From Pseudomonas sp. B6002 (GTDB lineage Bacteria > Pseudomonadota > Gammaproteobacteria > Pseudomonadales > Pseudomonadaceae), in the NCBI RefSeq assembly GCF_013385985.1, contig NZ_JACAOY010000023.1:1-64000 (forward strand): 64,000 nt of DNA. The letters run 5' to 3'. The notes below the pieces were generated by a model that was not told where the DNA came from, did not search any database, and was given only the letters and a program-made list of their open reading frames with translations. The position numbers and the translations under genes are program-made. Positions within the stretch are counted from its first letter, which is position 1; every line of letters starts with the position of its first letter. Positions 10,113 through 18,710 of the stretch are shown piece by piece.

Positions 10113-11669
10113 GTGAGCCAGTCCCTGATCGCTGCCCTGCAAAACCCGGCTTTGTACCCTCACCCGGTTGAAGCGTTTCAAGTCATCGAAACCCATATTT
10201 CCTGGGTAATCCTGACCGGCCCCTATGCCTATAAATTGAAGAAGCCGATGAATTTCGGTTTTCTCAACTTCACGGCCCTTGAAGATCGAGGCCACTTCTG
10301 CAACGAAGAGCTGCGCCTCAACGGGCGCCTGACCGAAGATTTGTATCTTGAAGTGTTGCCGATTACCGGCACCGCCGAAGCCCCGCAATTGGGCGGCGAA
10401 GGCCCGGTGATCGAGTACGCGCTGAAAATGCGCCAGTTCCCGCAAAGCCAGCTGCTCAGCACCTTGCAAGCCAACGGCGAACTGACCAGCGCGCACATTG
10501 ATGAGATGGCCAAACAGATCGCGCACTTTCACCTGACCGCCCCGAAAGTGCCGCAGGATCACCCGGCCGGTACACCGGACGAAGTGATGGCACCGGTGCG
10601 ACAGAACTTCGAACAGATCCGCCCGTTCCTCAGCGACAAGGCGGACCTGGTACAACTGGAAGCCCTGCAAGCCTGGGCCGAAAGCAGTTTCGAGCGTCTC
10701 AAGCCTCTGCTCGCACAGCGCAAACTCGACGGTTTTACTCGCGAATGTCACGGTGACATCCACCTGGGCAACGCCACACTGATCGATGGCCAAGTCGTGA
10801 TCTTCGACTGCATCGAGTTCAACGAACCGTTCCGCTTCACCGACGTCTACGCCGACACCGGCTTCCTGGCAATGGACCTGGAAGACCGAGGCCTCAAGTC
10901 CCTGGCACGTCGCTTCATCAGCCAATACCTGGAATTGACGGGCGACTACAAGGGCCTTGAAGTGCTGAACTTCTACAAAGCCTACCGCGCCCTGGTCCGC
11001 GCCAAGATCGCGCTGTTCAGCATGCCGAGCGAGGCCAGCCCGGTGCAACGCGCCACCACTCTGCGCCAGTACCGTAACTACGCGAACCTCGCGGAAAGCT
11101 ACAGCACCATTCCGTCGCGCTTCCTGGCCATTACCCACGGCGTTTCGGCTGTCGGCAAAAGCCAGGTCTCGATGCGACTGGTGGAAGCCTTGGGCGCTGT
11201 GCGCCTGCGCTCGGACGTTGAACGCAAGCGTCTATTTGGTGAACAACACGTGGAAAACACGCCACAAGCCGGCATTTATGCGGCCGACGCCAGTGCAGCG
11301 ACCTACGCCCGCCTGAATGAAATCGCCGATACCGTGCTGCGTGCAGGCTTCCCTGTGGTGCTCGATGCCACCTTCCTCAAGCACGAACAGCGCAGTGCCG
11401 CCGCCAAAGTGGCTGAAGCGACTGGCGCACCTTTCCTGATTCTGGACTGCAACGCACCACAGGCCGTTATCGCCAGCTGGCTGGCACAACGTCAGGCGGA
11501 AAAGAACGATCCTTCCGACGCAACACTGGCGGTTATTGAGGAGCAACACGCCAACCGTGAGCCGCTGACCGCCGAGGAACTGCTGCTCAGCCATCGTGTC
11601 GAGACCAATGAAAGCGGGACGCTCGATGCCCTGGTGGAGCACATTCGCCAGCGCCTGCCGGGTCTGTAA
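10113..11669 (+). CDS. two-domain protein: aminoglycoside-phosphotransferase-like kinase plus AAA/P-loop kinase
   Basis: 518 residues, GTG start with AAGGAT upstream. The N-terminal two-thirds resemble the APH/choline-kinase fold: Brenner-type motif HGDIHLGN followed by the metal-binding segment VVIFDCIEF. The C-terminal third is a P-loop nucleotide kinase with Walker A GVSAVGKS (residues about 343-350) and VVLDATFLK. This fusion is common in Proteobacteria, but the substrates are unknown. No signal peptide; cytosolic. Divergent from mrcB and alone in its transcription unit. Do not read it as an antibiotic-resistance gene. Confidence 0.85.
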   Translation: MSQSLIAALQNPALYPHPVEAFQVIETHISWVILTGPYAYKLKKPMNFGFLNFTALEDRGHFCNEELRLNGRLTEDLYLEVLPITGTAEAPQLGGEGPVIEYALKMRQFPQSQLLSTLQANGELTSAHIDEMAKQIAHFHLTAPKVPQDHPAGTPDEVMAPVRQNFEQIRPFLSDKADLVQLEALQAWAESSFERLKPLLAQRKLDGFTRECHGDIHLGNATLIDGQVVIFDCIEFNEPFRFTDVYADTGFLAMDLEDRGLKSLARRFISQYLELTGDYKGLEVLNFYKAYRALVRAKIALFSMPSEASPVQRATTLRQYRNYANLAESYSTIPSRFLAITHGVSAVGKSQVSMRLVEALGAVRLRSDVERKRLFGEQHVENTPQAGIYAADASAATYARLNEIADTVLRAGFPVVLDATFLKHEQRSAAAKVAEATGAPFLILDCNAPQAVIASWLAQRQAEKNDPSDATLAVIEEQHANREPLTAEELLLSHRVETNESGTLDALVEHIRQRLPGL

Positions 11670-11762
11670 GAAATATTTCTTGGTCGTGTCACCGACTTAG
11701 GGCGCACGACCCAGCAATAGTGGCACTATAATGGCGTCATAAATCCAACAGGAGTCGCCATC

Positions 11763-12107
11763 ATGAGTCAGCCCAAGCTTCTTGATACCCCGCTCTACTC
11801 GCTCCTGCATAAAGATGACATCCGAGGTTTCAACCAGGAGCGCCCCAAGGACGGTGCCATCGATATGCGCGGCGGCGACTTTCGCGGGCTCGACCTGCGT
11901 GAGCTGAACGCTACCGGCGTGGACTTCACCGACGCGTACTTCCGCTCCGCCGACCTGCGCGGCCTGGATTTACGCGACTGCTCACTGGAAGGCGCCAGCC
12001 TGGCCCACGCGCAGATCTCGGGCGCTTACTTCCCGCCTGAGCTGACCGCCGATGAGATCCTCATGTCGGTCAATTTCGGCACCCGCCTGCGTTACCGCAC
12101 CAAGTAA
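11763..12107 (+). CDS. small pentapeptide-repeat protein
   Basis: 114 residues with a run of A(D/N)LxX-like repeats from about residue 37 to 82 (GGDFRGLDLREL...SADLRGLDLRDCSLEGASL), which should fold as a short right-handed beta-helix. GGAG lies upstream of ATG, and TATAAT is at 11727-11732 although no good -35 is seen. Related small proteins are widespread in Pseudomonas. Function is unknown; pentapeptide proteins that mimic DNA and bind gyrase are much longer. Monocistronic, ending in a clear terminator. Confidence 0.85.
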   Translation: MSQPKLLDTPLYSLLHKDDIRGFNQERPKDGAIDMRGGDFRGLDLRELNATGVDFTDAYFRSADLRGLDLRDCSLEGASLAHAQISGAYFPPELTADEILMSVNFGTRLRYRTK

Positions 12108-12118
12108 AGCCATTGTTC

Positions 12119-12153
12119 AAAACCCCGGTTACGCCCAGGCACACCGGGGTTTT
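12119..12153 (+). terminator. intrinsic terminator of the pentapeptide-repeat gene
   Basis: AAAACCCCGG / CCGGGGTTTT is a 10-bp stem with a 15-nt loop; its 3' arm ends in TTTTAT. Confidence 0.9.
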
Positions 12154-12310
12154 ATGCCTGCCCGCCGTCAAAATCCTCGCGTCATTCTTATAAGCATTTG
12201 AGCCGTTCCTGACCAAAGAACTACGCTTTTCCTACTGAGCGCTACACTCTTTTTCAGGCTTGCCTGGTCACGATACCCACCGCACCATTCGGCCGTCGCA
12301 AGGAGGCTTG

Positions 12311-12583
12311 ATGAACGATGAGCTGCAACACCTGAAAAATCTTGGCAAGACGTCGGCGCAGTGGCTGCATGCGGTGGGCATCCACAGCGCGTCCGACCTG
12401 CGCCGCCTGGGAGCGGTCGACGCCTACCGAGCCGTTCGGACGCGTGGATTCCGGGCGTCCAAAGTGCTGCTGTATGCCATCGAAGGCGCGCTGATGGATG
12501 TGCACTGGAACGACATTCCCTCGGAGCGCAAGGAAGCGTTGAACCGTCAGTTGGATGCTATTTCAGCACGGCAAAAGAACTAG
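12311..12583 (+). CDS. TfoX/Sxy C-terminal domain protein
   Basis: A 90-residue protein consisting only of the helical TfoX C-terminal domain (LKNLGKTSAQWLHAVGI, SDLRRLGAVDAYRAV), which contains helix-hairpin-helix-like elements. The frame is open from 12260, but AGGAGG at 12301-12306 fixes the start at 12311. Full-length TfoX/Sxy is a competence coactivator with an extra N-terminal domain, absent here, so a competence role should not be assumed. It lies just upstream of the PrrF sRNA, as a similar gene does in P. aeruginosa as I recall. Confidence 0.85.
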   Translation: MNDELQHLKNLGKTSAQWLHAVGIHSASDLRRLGAVDAYRAVRTRGFRASKVLLYAIEGALMDVHWNDIPSERKEALNRQLDAISARQKN

Positions 12584-12661
12584 ACTCACGATCAGACCCA
12601 GCATTTACAGGCGTGACAAACACCTGTTTGAGAAAACCTGAGGAGCAGGCAAAAACAAAGG

Positions 12662-12693
12662 TTGACTCTCAAATGAGAATCGTTATGATTATC
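12662..12693 (+). promoter_or_regulatory. Fur-controlled promoter of the PrrF sRNA
   Basis: TTGACT (12662-12667), a 16-nt spacer and TATGAT (12684-12689). The core carries AATGAGAATCGTTATGATT (12672-12690), a good match to the 19-bp Fur box. It overlaps the -10, so iron-loaded Fur should block initiation, giving iron-repressed expression. Confidence 0.9.
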
Positions 12694-12695
12694 AC

Positions 12696-12808
12696 AACTG
12701 ATCGCGAGATCAGCCGATAACTGAAAGACCATTGGTTCGGACTCTCAGATTATCTCCTCATCAGGCTAATCACGGTTATTTGACCCGGCTCTTGCCGGGT
12801 CTTTTTTT
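12696..12808 (+). ncRNA. prrF: PrrF-type iron-responsive small RNA
   Basis: About 113 nt. The start is set 6 bases after the -10 (AACTGATCGCGAGATCAGCC). The seed region CTCTCAGATTATCTCCTCATC (12742 onward) is the conserved PrrF antisense core that pairs with mRNAs of iron-containing proteins such as sodB, acnA and sdh. The 3' end is ACCCGGC-TCTT-GCCGGGT followed by seven Ts. As the RyhB analogue it spares iron when Fur is inactive. Only one copy lies here, whereas PAO1 has two in tandem; in fluorescens-group species the second copy is elsewhere, as I recall. Confidence 0.93.
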
Positions 12809-12825
12809 GCCCGTAAAAACCTGTT

Positions 12826-13593
12826 TCAGCGCGCAATAATCAACGGGTGGCCGCGCTCGGGGTGCGGCTGTACCAACACCTCCAGGCCAAAGACAGCCTT
12901 GAGCGGTTCAGGCAGCAAGACCTTCGAAGGTATATCCAGCGCATGAGGGCGCCCCTGCTCCAGCAACAGGATGCGATCGCAGTAACGCGCTGCCAGATTC
13001 AGGTCATGAAGGATTACCAGCACCGCCGCCCCCCGGTCCGCAAAGTGGCGGATAGCCTGCAAGGTGGTGTGCTGGTGCAAGGGGTCGAGCATCGATGTGG
13101 GCTCATCCAATAGCAGCGTCTGACCTGCTTCACCCGGCCATAACTGAGCCAGCACCCGCGCCAGATGCACACGCTGACGCTCCCCACCCGACAACGCCAG
13201 GTAGCTGCGACCACTCAAGTGCCCCACATCCGCCGCCTGCAGGGCAGCCTCGATGATTTCATCATCACGCACTCGGCCCGTTTGATGAGGCAAACGCCCC
13301 ATGCCGACTACCTCTTCGACACGGAAGGCAAAGTCCAGCGTCGATACCTGCGGCAGCACTGCCAACCGCTGCGCACGTTGCGAACCACTCCAGTCAGCCA
13401 ACGCCTGCTGGTCAAGCCAGACATTGCCCTTATCCGGCAGCAACTCTCCACACAACGCACCAAGCAACGTACTTTTGCCTGCCCCGTTGGGGCCCAGCAC
13501 ACCCAACACTTCCCCCGGCAACAGGTCCAGGGTGACATCAGCCAGCACCGTCTTGTGACCGCGCCGGATCTGCAGCTCTTCCACGCGCAGCAT
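12826..13593 (-). CDS. hmuV: HmuV, heme ABC transporter ATPase
   Basis: A 255-residue ABC ATPase: Walker [10 protein letters not shown] (about residues 35-43), signature [18 protein letters not shown], Walker [12 protein letters not shown] with the following [12 protein letters not shown] switch region. It powers heme import with HmuU and HmuT (PhuTUV in P. aeruginosa). Its start shares one base with the hmuU stop. Downstream it runs directly toward prrF on the other strand with no own terminator visible. Confidence 0.93.
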   Translation of the reverse strand: MLRVEELQIRRGHKTVLADVTLDLLPGEVLGVLGPNGAGKSTLLGALCGELLPDKGNVWLDQQALADWSGSQRAQRLAVLPQVSTLDFAFRVEEVVGMGRLPHQTGRVRDDEIIEAALQAADVGHLSGRSYLALSGGERQRVHLARVLAQLWPGEAGQTLLLDEPTSMLDPLHQHTTLQAIRHFADRGAAVLVILHDLNLAARYCDRILLLEQGRPHALDIPSKVLLPEPLKAVFGLEVLVQPHPERGHPLIIAR

Positions 13594-14630
13594 CAGGCAC
13601 GCCCCCGCAACAACAGGTAGAGAAAAAATGGCGCGCCAATAAACGCAGTCACGATACCAATCGGCAACTCAGCCGGCGCCAGCGCCAGGCGAGCCACCAA
13701 ATCGGCGAACAGCAACAGGCTCGCCCCTGCCAGTACCGACGCGGGCAACAACACCCGGTGATCCGGCCCGGCCAGCAACCGCACCAGATGTGGAACCACC
13801 AGCCCGACAAAACCAATCATGCCGGCTGCCGCCACGGCAGCTCCCACGCCCAGGGCGGTACAGAAGACCAGTTCACGCTTGAGCCTCTCGACATCAACAC
13901 CCAGGTGATTGGCCTCGGACTCTCCCAGCAACAGCGCATTCAACGCCTTGGCCCGACGCGGCAGCCACAGCGCCACACCCGCACTCACCAACAGCAATGG
14001 CCACAACCGCGAATAGCTCGCGCCGTTGAGGCTGCCCAGGTTCCAGAAGGTCAGCGTGCGCAAGGTGGCGTCATCCGCCAGGTAGGTAAACAGCCCAACC
14101 GCCGAACTGGCGAGGGCAGTAAGGGCAATACCGGCGAGCAGCATCGTTGCCACGTTGGTCTGGCCATTACGGCGCCCCAGGCGGTAGACCAGTGCCGTCA
14201 CCCCAAGCCCACCGAGGAACGCACACAGCGACAATAAATACGGCCCAAACACATCCGGCAGGCCGCCAAAGAACGAACCACCGACTATCGCAATCGCCGC
14301 CCCCAGCGCAGCACCGCTGGACACCCCCACCAGACCCGGATCGGCCAGCGGGTTGCGAAACAATCCCTGCATTGCCACACCAGACAGTGCCAACACGCCC
14401 CCTACCGCCAGTCCGAGCAACGTTCGCGGCAGGCGAATCTGCCCCAGGATCAACTCGGCCTGCTCCAACCCTTGCGCCTCAATCGGTATGCCCATCAAGC
14501 GCAGAGCCGCCTTAAGCGTATCCATCAACGGCAGGCTGACCGGCCCCAAGGCCAATGAGAGCCAGGTCGCCAACACACACAGCAACGCCAGCCCGATAAA
14601 CAGCGTTTTGGGTTTAACCAGCGTCGTCAT
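13593..14630 (-). CDS. hmuU: HmuU, heme ABC transporter permease
   Basis: A 345-residue FecCD/BtuC-family inner-membrane permease with about ten transmembrane helices. Family hallmarks include [33 protein letters not shown]-type N-terminal sequence (cited by its parts: [19 protein letters not shown]) and the C-terminal GLVVPHLVR loop that contacts the ATPase. Overlaps hmuT by 4 bases (ATGA) and hmuV by 1 base, so TUV is a tightly coupled operon. The hydroxamate/heme specificity is set by the binding protein. Confidence 0.93.
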   Translation of the reverse strand: MTTLVKPKTLFIGLALLCVLATWLSLALGPVSLPLMDTLKAALRLMGIPIEAQGLEQAELILGQIRLPRTLLGLAVGGVLALSGVAMQGLFRNPLADPGLVGVSSGAALGAAIAIVGGSFFGGLPDVFGPYLLSLCAFLGGLGVTALVYRLGRRNGQTNVATMLLAGIALTALASSAVGLFTYLADDATLRTLTFWNLGSLNGASYSRLWPLLLVSAGVALWLPRRAKALNALLLGESEANHLGVDVERLKRELVFCTALGVGAAVAAAGMIGFVGLVVPHLVRLLAGPDHRVLLPASVLAGASLLLFADLVARLALAPAELPIGIVTAFIGAPFFLYLLLRGRA

Positions 14631-15505
14631 GGGGCAGGCTTGGCCTGGGACGGGTAAAACCCAGCAGACAGCTTCACCAGGATTTGCGGTAGACGCGGCC
14701 CGAGCCCGCCCACCAGCAGCGTCGGATCCACTTCAAACACTCGGCCCTGCTTGGCGGCCGGGGTGGACGCCAGAATCGGGTTCTCCTTGAACAAGGCTGC
14801 ACGCGCTGCATCACCCGTGAGGGCACGATCAGCAAACACCAGAACATCCGGACTCAAACCGGCCAGCGACTCCACCGAAAACGGCTTGTAACCACTGTGG
14901 GTTGCCAGGTTATGTCCGCCAGCCTGTTGCAGCATCCAATCGGCAGCCGTGTCTTTACCCGCGATCAGCGGCTTGCCACCCGCGTGACCGAGCAACAGCA
15001 GCACACCCGGAGACTTGTGCGTAGCCTGAGCCTTGGCGACCCAGCTTTTCTGCTGCTCAAGCGCCTGCTCATATCCGGTAAACAATTCGTTGGCTTTCGC
15101 CTCGCTGCCCAACAGTTTGCCCAAGTGCTGCAGATTGCCTTTCAATGTCGGCAGGTCCGGTTGGGCCGAGAACAACTCCACCTGCACACCGGCACCGCGT
15201 ATCTGCGCCAACACAGGCGGCGGCCCGATTTCCTCGGTGCCTACCAGGATCTGCGGACGCAAGCTCAGAATGCCTTCAGCCGACAATTGCCGCTGGTAGC
15301 CAATGCTCGGCAGCGCTTTAAGCGACTCGGGATGCTGACTGGTGGTATCCACCCCCACCAACTTCGACTCCCCGCCCAGGGCCGTCACCCATTCCGACAG
15401 TGCGCCACCGGCACTCACCCAGCGTTGTGGCAGTTCAGAGGCTTGCGCCCCGTGGTTGACCAGCAGTGAGGCAACAAGCGCAATAGCGCTGGTACTCAGG
15501 CGCAT
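14627..15505 (-). CDS. hmuT: HmuT, periplasmic heme-binding protein
   Basis: Substrate-binding protein of the heme importer, 292 residues from the ATG at 15505. The frame is open to 15535, but GGAAGGA upstream and the signal peptide MRLSTSAIALVASLL...AQA fix the start. The conserved Tyr in GYQRQLSAEGILSL corresponds to the heme-iron ligand of PhuT/ShuT. First gene of hmuTUV. Unlike the PAO1 phu locus there is no outer-membrane receptor (PhuR), heme chaperone (PhuS) or PhuW here, so heme must enter the periplasm through a receptor encoded elsewhere. Confidence 0.92.
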   Translation of the reverse strand: MRLSTSAIALVASLLVNHGAQASELPQRWVSAGGALSEWVTALGGESKLVGVDTTSQHPESLKALPSIGYQRQLSAEGILSLRPQILVGTEEIGPPPVLAQIRGAGVQVELFSAQPDLPTLKGNLQHLGKLLGSEAKANELFTGYEQALEQQKSWVAKAQATHKSPGVLLLLGHAGGKPLIAGKDTAADWMLQQAGGHNLATHSGYKPFSVESLAGLSPDVLVFADRALTGDAARAALFKENPILASTPAAKQGRVFEVDPTLLVGGLGPRLPQILVKLSAGFYPSQAKPAP

Positions 15506-15618
15506 AACAGGGTTTCCTTCCAGGGGCAGGGCCACTCAAGCACTCATCGATGTGACAGACAGCGTCTGCCAGGCATCGTATTGAGCGCCCAGTCAGCCGA
15601 CGGGCGAAGCCGGCATTT

Positions 15619-15637
15619 GATAATTGTTTGCATTTGA
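15619..15637. promoter_or_regulatory. Fur-like box in the hmuT / Rieske divergent region
   Basis: GATAATTGTTTGCATTTGA reads as three imperfect NATWAT-type hexamers. It sits about 115 bases upstream of the hmuT start and 25 bases upstream of the Rieske gene start. By position it could repress either or both. It is weaker than the prrF box. Confidence 0.6.
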
Positions 15638-15661
15638 ACGTCAAGGCACTTAAGGATTGAA

Positions 15662-15979
15662 ATGAAGTTTGTCTGCCCCTCCGACACCCTCGCGCCCGAT
15701 AGCAGCCTCGGTTTTGAAATCGATGGTTGCAAATTGTTGGCCGTGCGCCGGGGCGGCGTCGCCTACTTCTATATCAACCGTTGCCCCCATCGCGGTATCC
15801 CGCTGGAATGGCAGCCCGATCAATTCCTCGACACCAGCGCCAGCCTGATCCAGTGCGCCACCCATGGTGCGCTGTTCCTGATCGAAAGCGGCGAATGCAT
15901 CGCCGGCCCCTGCGCGGGCCAAAGCCTGACCGCCCTGCCCGGCCGCGAGGACGAGCAGGGATTGTGGGTGGAACTCTAG
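15662..15979 (+). CDS. small Rieske [2Fe-2S] protein
   Basis: A 105-residue stand-alone Rieske domain. Cys41-Pro-His43 and Cys65-x2-His68 form the CxH...CxxH cluster ligands. No signal peptide or catalytic domain, so it is a soluble electron carrier or part of an oxygenase encoded elsewhere. AAGGA precedes the ATG. Divergent from hmuT with a Fur-like box between. Its stop overlaps the stop of the convergent sfsA by four bases (CTAG). The partner enzyme is unknown. Confidence 0.88.
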   Translation: MKFVCPSDTLAPDSSLGFEIDGCKLLAVRRGGVAYFYINRCPHRGIPLEWQPDQFLDTSASLIQCATHGALFLIESGECIAGPCAGQSLTALPGREDEQGLWVEL

Positions 15980-16689
15980 TCGCCCATGACGACGTCCAGG
16001 CGCCGGTCGACGTACATTTCTTCAGGCGTCACCCGCACGCCATAGGCCAACACCTCCACCCCGGCAGCCTTGGCCTCACGCAATGCCGCGGCGTAACCGG
16101 CATCGATTTCCACGGCCGGGCGCACCGCATCCACCCCCGACAGGTTGACGCAATACAACTGCACGGCCCGCACGCCTTCGCGCGCCAGGTGCGCCAGTTC
16201 CCGCAAATGCTTGGCGCCGCGCTGGGTGACGGCGTCGGGGAAGGCGGCGACTGTCGAACCGTCAAAGCCTAGTGTGACGCTCTTGACCTCCACATAAGCC
16301 TGGCCCTGCGGGTAATCCAGCCAAAAGTCGATGCGGCTTTTTTCCTGGCCGTAGGGCACTTCCCGCTTCAGGGCGGTAAAGCCGTTGAGTTCACTGATGA
16401 CACCTGCACGCAACGCCTCCTCAACCAACTGATTGGCTCGCGCCGTGTTGACGCACGCGAGGCGCCCTTGAGGGGTTTCGGCGATTTCCCAGGTACCCGG
16501 CAACTTGCGCTTGGGGTCTGTGGACCGGCTGAACCAGACCTGCCCGCCCTCCACCATGCAATTGAGCATCGAGCCGGTGTTCGGGCAGTGAATGGTCAGC
16601 AACTCGCCGGTAACGGTTTCGATATCGGTGAGAAAACGCTTGTAGCGGCGAATCAGCCGCCCTTCTTCGAGGGGAGGATGAAAGCGCAT
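15976..16689 (-). CDS. sfsA: SfsA, DNA/RNA nuclease family protein
   Basis: 237 residues, full length. SfsA was named for sugar-fermentation stimulation in E. coli and carries an OB-like N-terminal domain plus a PD-(D/E)xK nuclease-like C-terminal domain. The catalytic-type residues are in [26 protein letters not shown] (cited parts: RIDFWL, YVEVKSV). Start overlaps the aminotransferase stop by one base. Physiological role in Pseudomonas is unclear. In E. coli sfsA also neighbours dksA, and it lies close to dksA here. Confidence 0.93.
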   Translation of the reverse strand: MRFHPPLEEGRLIRRYKRFLTDIETVTGELLTIHCPNTGSMLNCMVEGGQVWFSRSTDPKRKLPGTWEIAETPQGRLACVNTARANQLVEEALRAGVISELNGFTALKREVPYGQEKSRIDFWLDYPQGQAYVEVKSVTLGFDGSTVAAFPDAVTQRGAKHLRELAHLAREGVRAVQLYCVNLSGVDAVRPAVEIDAGYAAALREAKAAGVEVLAYGVRVTPEEMYVDRRLDVVMGD

Positions 16690-17861
16690 CAGCCTTGCCA
16701 GCTCCGCAGGCCACGGGCGATACGCTCCACCGCCTCCTGGAGTCGATCGAGGTTTTGTGTGTAGGCAAAGCGCACATGATGCCCCGCCTGATGGCGACCA
16801 AAGTCCAACCCGGGGGTAAACGCGACGTGCTCGGTTTCGAGGAAATGACGGCAGAACGCGAAGGCATCACCGCCAAACGCGCTGATATCAGCGTACAAAT
16901 AGAACGCCCCCTCTGGCTCGACGGCGATGCCGAAGCCCAGCTCACGCAGCGCGGGCAGCAGGAAGTCGCGACGACGGCCAAACTCGGCGCGACGCTCCTC
17001 AAGGATGCTCAGGGTTTGCGGGGTAAAACAGGCCAGCGCCGCGTATTGGGCCATGCTCGGTGCACTGATGTAGAGGTTTTGCGCCAGCTTCTCCAGCTCG
17101 CCCACCGCCGCCGGTGGCGCCACCAACCAACCCAGGCGCCAGCCGGTCATGCCGAAATACTTCGAAAAACTATTCAGGACAAAGGCATCATCGTCGACTT
17201 CCAGCACGCTGGCGGCGTCTGTGCCGTAGGTGAGACCGTGGTAAATCTCGTCGACCACCAGGTGGCCATTGCGCGCCTTGATCGCGCTCGACAGGCTGGC
17301 CAACTCATCTCGCGTAAGGATGGTCCCGGTAGGGTTGGCGGGCGACGCCACCAGCGCACCAACGCTGTCTTGGTCCCAATGCCTGGCCACCAGGTCGGCC
17401 GTCAACTGATAGCGCACCTCCGGGCCCACCGGCACCAGTTGGGCCGCGCCCTCCACCAGCCGCAGGAAATGCCGGTTGCACGGGTAGCCCGGGTCCGCCA
17501 GCAGCCAATGCTTGCCCGGGTCGACCAACAGGCTGCTCGCTAGCAACAGCGCGCCCGAACCTCCGGGGGTGATCAGGATGCGTTCAGGATCCACGTTCAA
17601 ACCGTAGCGTTGCTCGTAGAAACCGCTGATGGCCTCGCGCAATTCCGGCAGGCCGCGGGCTGCTGTGTAGCGAGTCCTGCCGTTCGCCAGCGCAGCCTGG
17701 CCGGCCTGGATGATCGGTTCGGCCGTGGTGAAATCCGGCTCGCCGATCTCCAGGTGGATCACGTCATGACCCGCAGCCTGCAGCTCATTGGCGCGCGCCA
17801 GCAACGCCATGACATGAAAAGGTTCGATGGCGCGACTGCGCGCACTGTAGGGCTGAGCCAT
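16689..17861 (-). CDS. class I/II pyridoxal-phosphate aminotransferase
   Basis: 390 residues, fold type I. The Schiff-base lysine is Lys234 in [12 protein letters not shown]; other cofactor motifs are ASPANPTG and VDEIYHGL. It resembles the aspartate/aromatic-type aminotransferases usually labelled AspC- or ArAT-like. The amino-acid substrate cannot be set from sequence alone. Coupled to sfsA by a one-base overlap. Confidence 0.88.
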   Translation of the reverse strand: MAQPYSARSRAIEPFHVMALLARANELQAAGHDVIHLEIGEPDFTTAEPIIQAGQAALANGRTRYTAARGLPELREAISGFYEQRYGLNVDPERILITPGGSGALLLASSLLVDPGKHWLLADPGYPCNRHFLRLVEGAAQLVPVGPEVRYQLTADLVARHWDQDSVGALVASPANPTGTILTRDELASLSSAIKARNGHLVVDEIYHGLTYGTDAASVLEVDDDAFVLNSFSKYFGMTGWRLGWLVAPPAAVGELEKLAQNLYISAPSMAQYAALACFTPQTLSILEERRAEFGRRRDFLLPALRELGFGIAVEPEGAFYLYADISAFGGDAFAFCRHFLETEHVAFTPGLDFGRHQAGHHVRFAYTQNLDRLQEAVERIARGLRSWQG

Positions 17862-18182
17862 TAGCCTTCCTTAGACGGTGAGGACAAAATCCGGATTCTA
17901 CCGAACCCGCGCCGTAAAACATGTTCTATTGCCTGCCCGGTCGTCCAGGATGAACCGGGCAGGCGCTTGCAAAACGACTAAAATCAACATTCGAGACGAT
18001 ACATAACCAGCCACGGCGGGCTGCTACCGTTTGCAACCCCCGCGTGATGGGCCTCGACAACCGGGAGTGGCGCACCCCGAATCTATCTGGTAAGTTCGCC
18101 CGCTTGCAGCCGCAGGGCCGGCAGGTGTCGGTGACGTTGCAATCCTGCGCAATGGATTAGAAGAGTGAGAGGCGGTCTATTC
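17862..18182. other. gene-free region before dksA
   Basis: 321 bases between the divergent aminotransferase and dksA genes. It holds a perfect 10-bp inverted repeat GCCTGCCCGG / CCGGGCAGGC (17931-17940 and 17955-17964) with no T-run on either side. I see no convincing -35/-10 pair. It probably contains both promoters and a dksA leader. Confidence 0.5.
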
Positions 18183-18626
18183 ATGTCCACCCAAGCAAAG
18201 CAACAACAATCCTCAGGCCTCAGCGGCTTCACACCCTATGTCGAGGCAAAGGGTGAGGAGTACATGAGCGAGCCCATGCGCAAGCACTTCTCCAATATTC
18301 TGAAGAAGTGGAAGCAGGACTTGATGCAGGAAGTCGACCGCACGGTTGACCACATGAAGGACGAAGCAGCCAACTTTCCGGACCCGGCAGACCGTGCCAG
18401 CCAGGAAGAGGAATTCGCCCTCGAACTGCGCGCCCGCGATCGCGAGCGCAAGCTGATCAAGAAAATCGATAAGACACTGCAACTGATCGAAGACGAGGAA
18501 TACGGCTGGTGCGAATCCTGCGGCGTCGAGATCGGTATCCGTCGCCTGGAAGCCCGCCCCACCGCGGACCTCTGCGTAGACTGCAAGACCTTGGCTGAAA
18601 TCAAGGAAAAACAGGTCGGCAAGTAA
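18183..18626 (+). CDS. dksA: DksA, RNA polymerase-binding transcription factor
   Basis: 147 residues from the ATG at 18183 (GAGAGG upstream; an in-frame GTG at 18165 is possible but gives an unusual N-terminus). It binds the RNA polymerase secondary channel and works with ppGpp to repress rRNA promoters and activate amino-acid genes. The long central coiled coil carries the tip aspartates Asp67 and Asp70 (FPDPADRASQEE). The zinc finger is canonical with Cys110, Cys113, Cys131 and Cys134, so this is the zinc-bound DksA and not the Cys-less DksA2 paralogue. Confidence 0.96.
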   Translation: MSTQAKQQQSSGLSGFTPYVEAKGEEYMSEPMRKHFSNILKKWKQDLMQEVDRTVDHMKDEAANFPDPADRASQEEEFALELRARDRERKLIKKIDKTLQLIEDEEYGWCESCGVEIGIRRLEARPTADLCVDCKTLAEIKEKQVGK

Positions 18627-18645
18627 TCCCTGCCGGGCTGAACGA

Positions 18646-18672
18646 ATGGGGCGTGCAAACGCCCCATTTTTG
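18646..18672 (+). terminator. intrinsic terminator of dksA
   Basis: ATGGGGCG-TGCAAA-CGCCCCAT followed by TTTTTG, 20 bases after the dksA stop. Confidence 0.9.
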
Positions 18673-18710
18673 TTTCTGGCGTTTACCGATTTTCCAGTAG
18701 TATCCGGCCC

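Noticed and set aside
10113-11669. Aminoglycoside resistance gene
   Set aside because: The APH-like fold is shared by many kinases; the fused P-loop domain and conserved chromosomal context point to a housekeeping role.
12311-12583. Competence regulator TfoX/Sxy
   Set aside because: Only the C-terminal domain is present; the N-terminal domain of true TfoX/Sxy is absent, so no competence role is claimed.
12783-12808. prrF terminator as a bidirectional terminator for hmuV
   Set aside because: In the hmuV direction the stem is followed by CAAATAACC, without a U-run.
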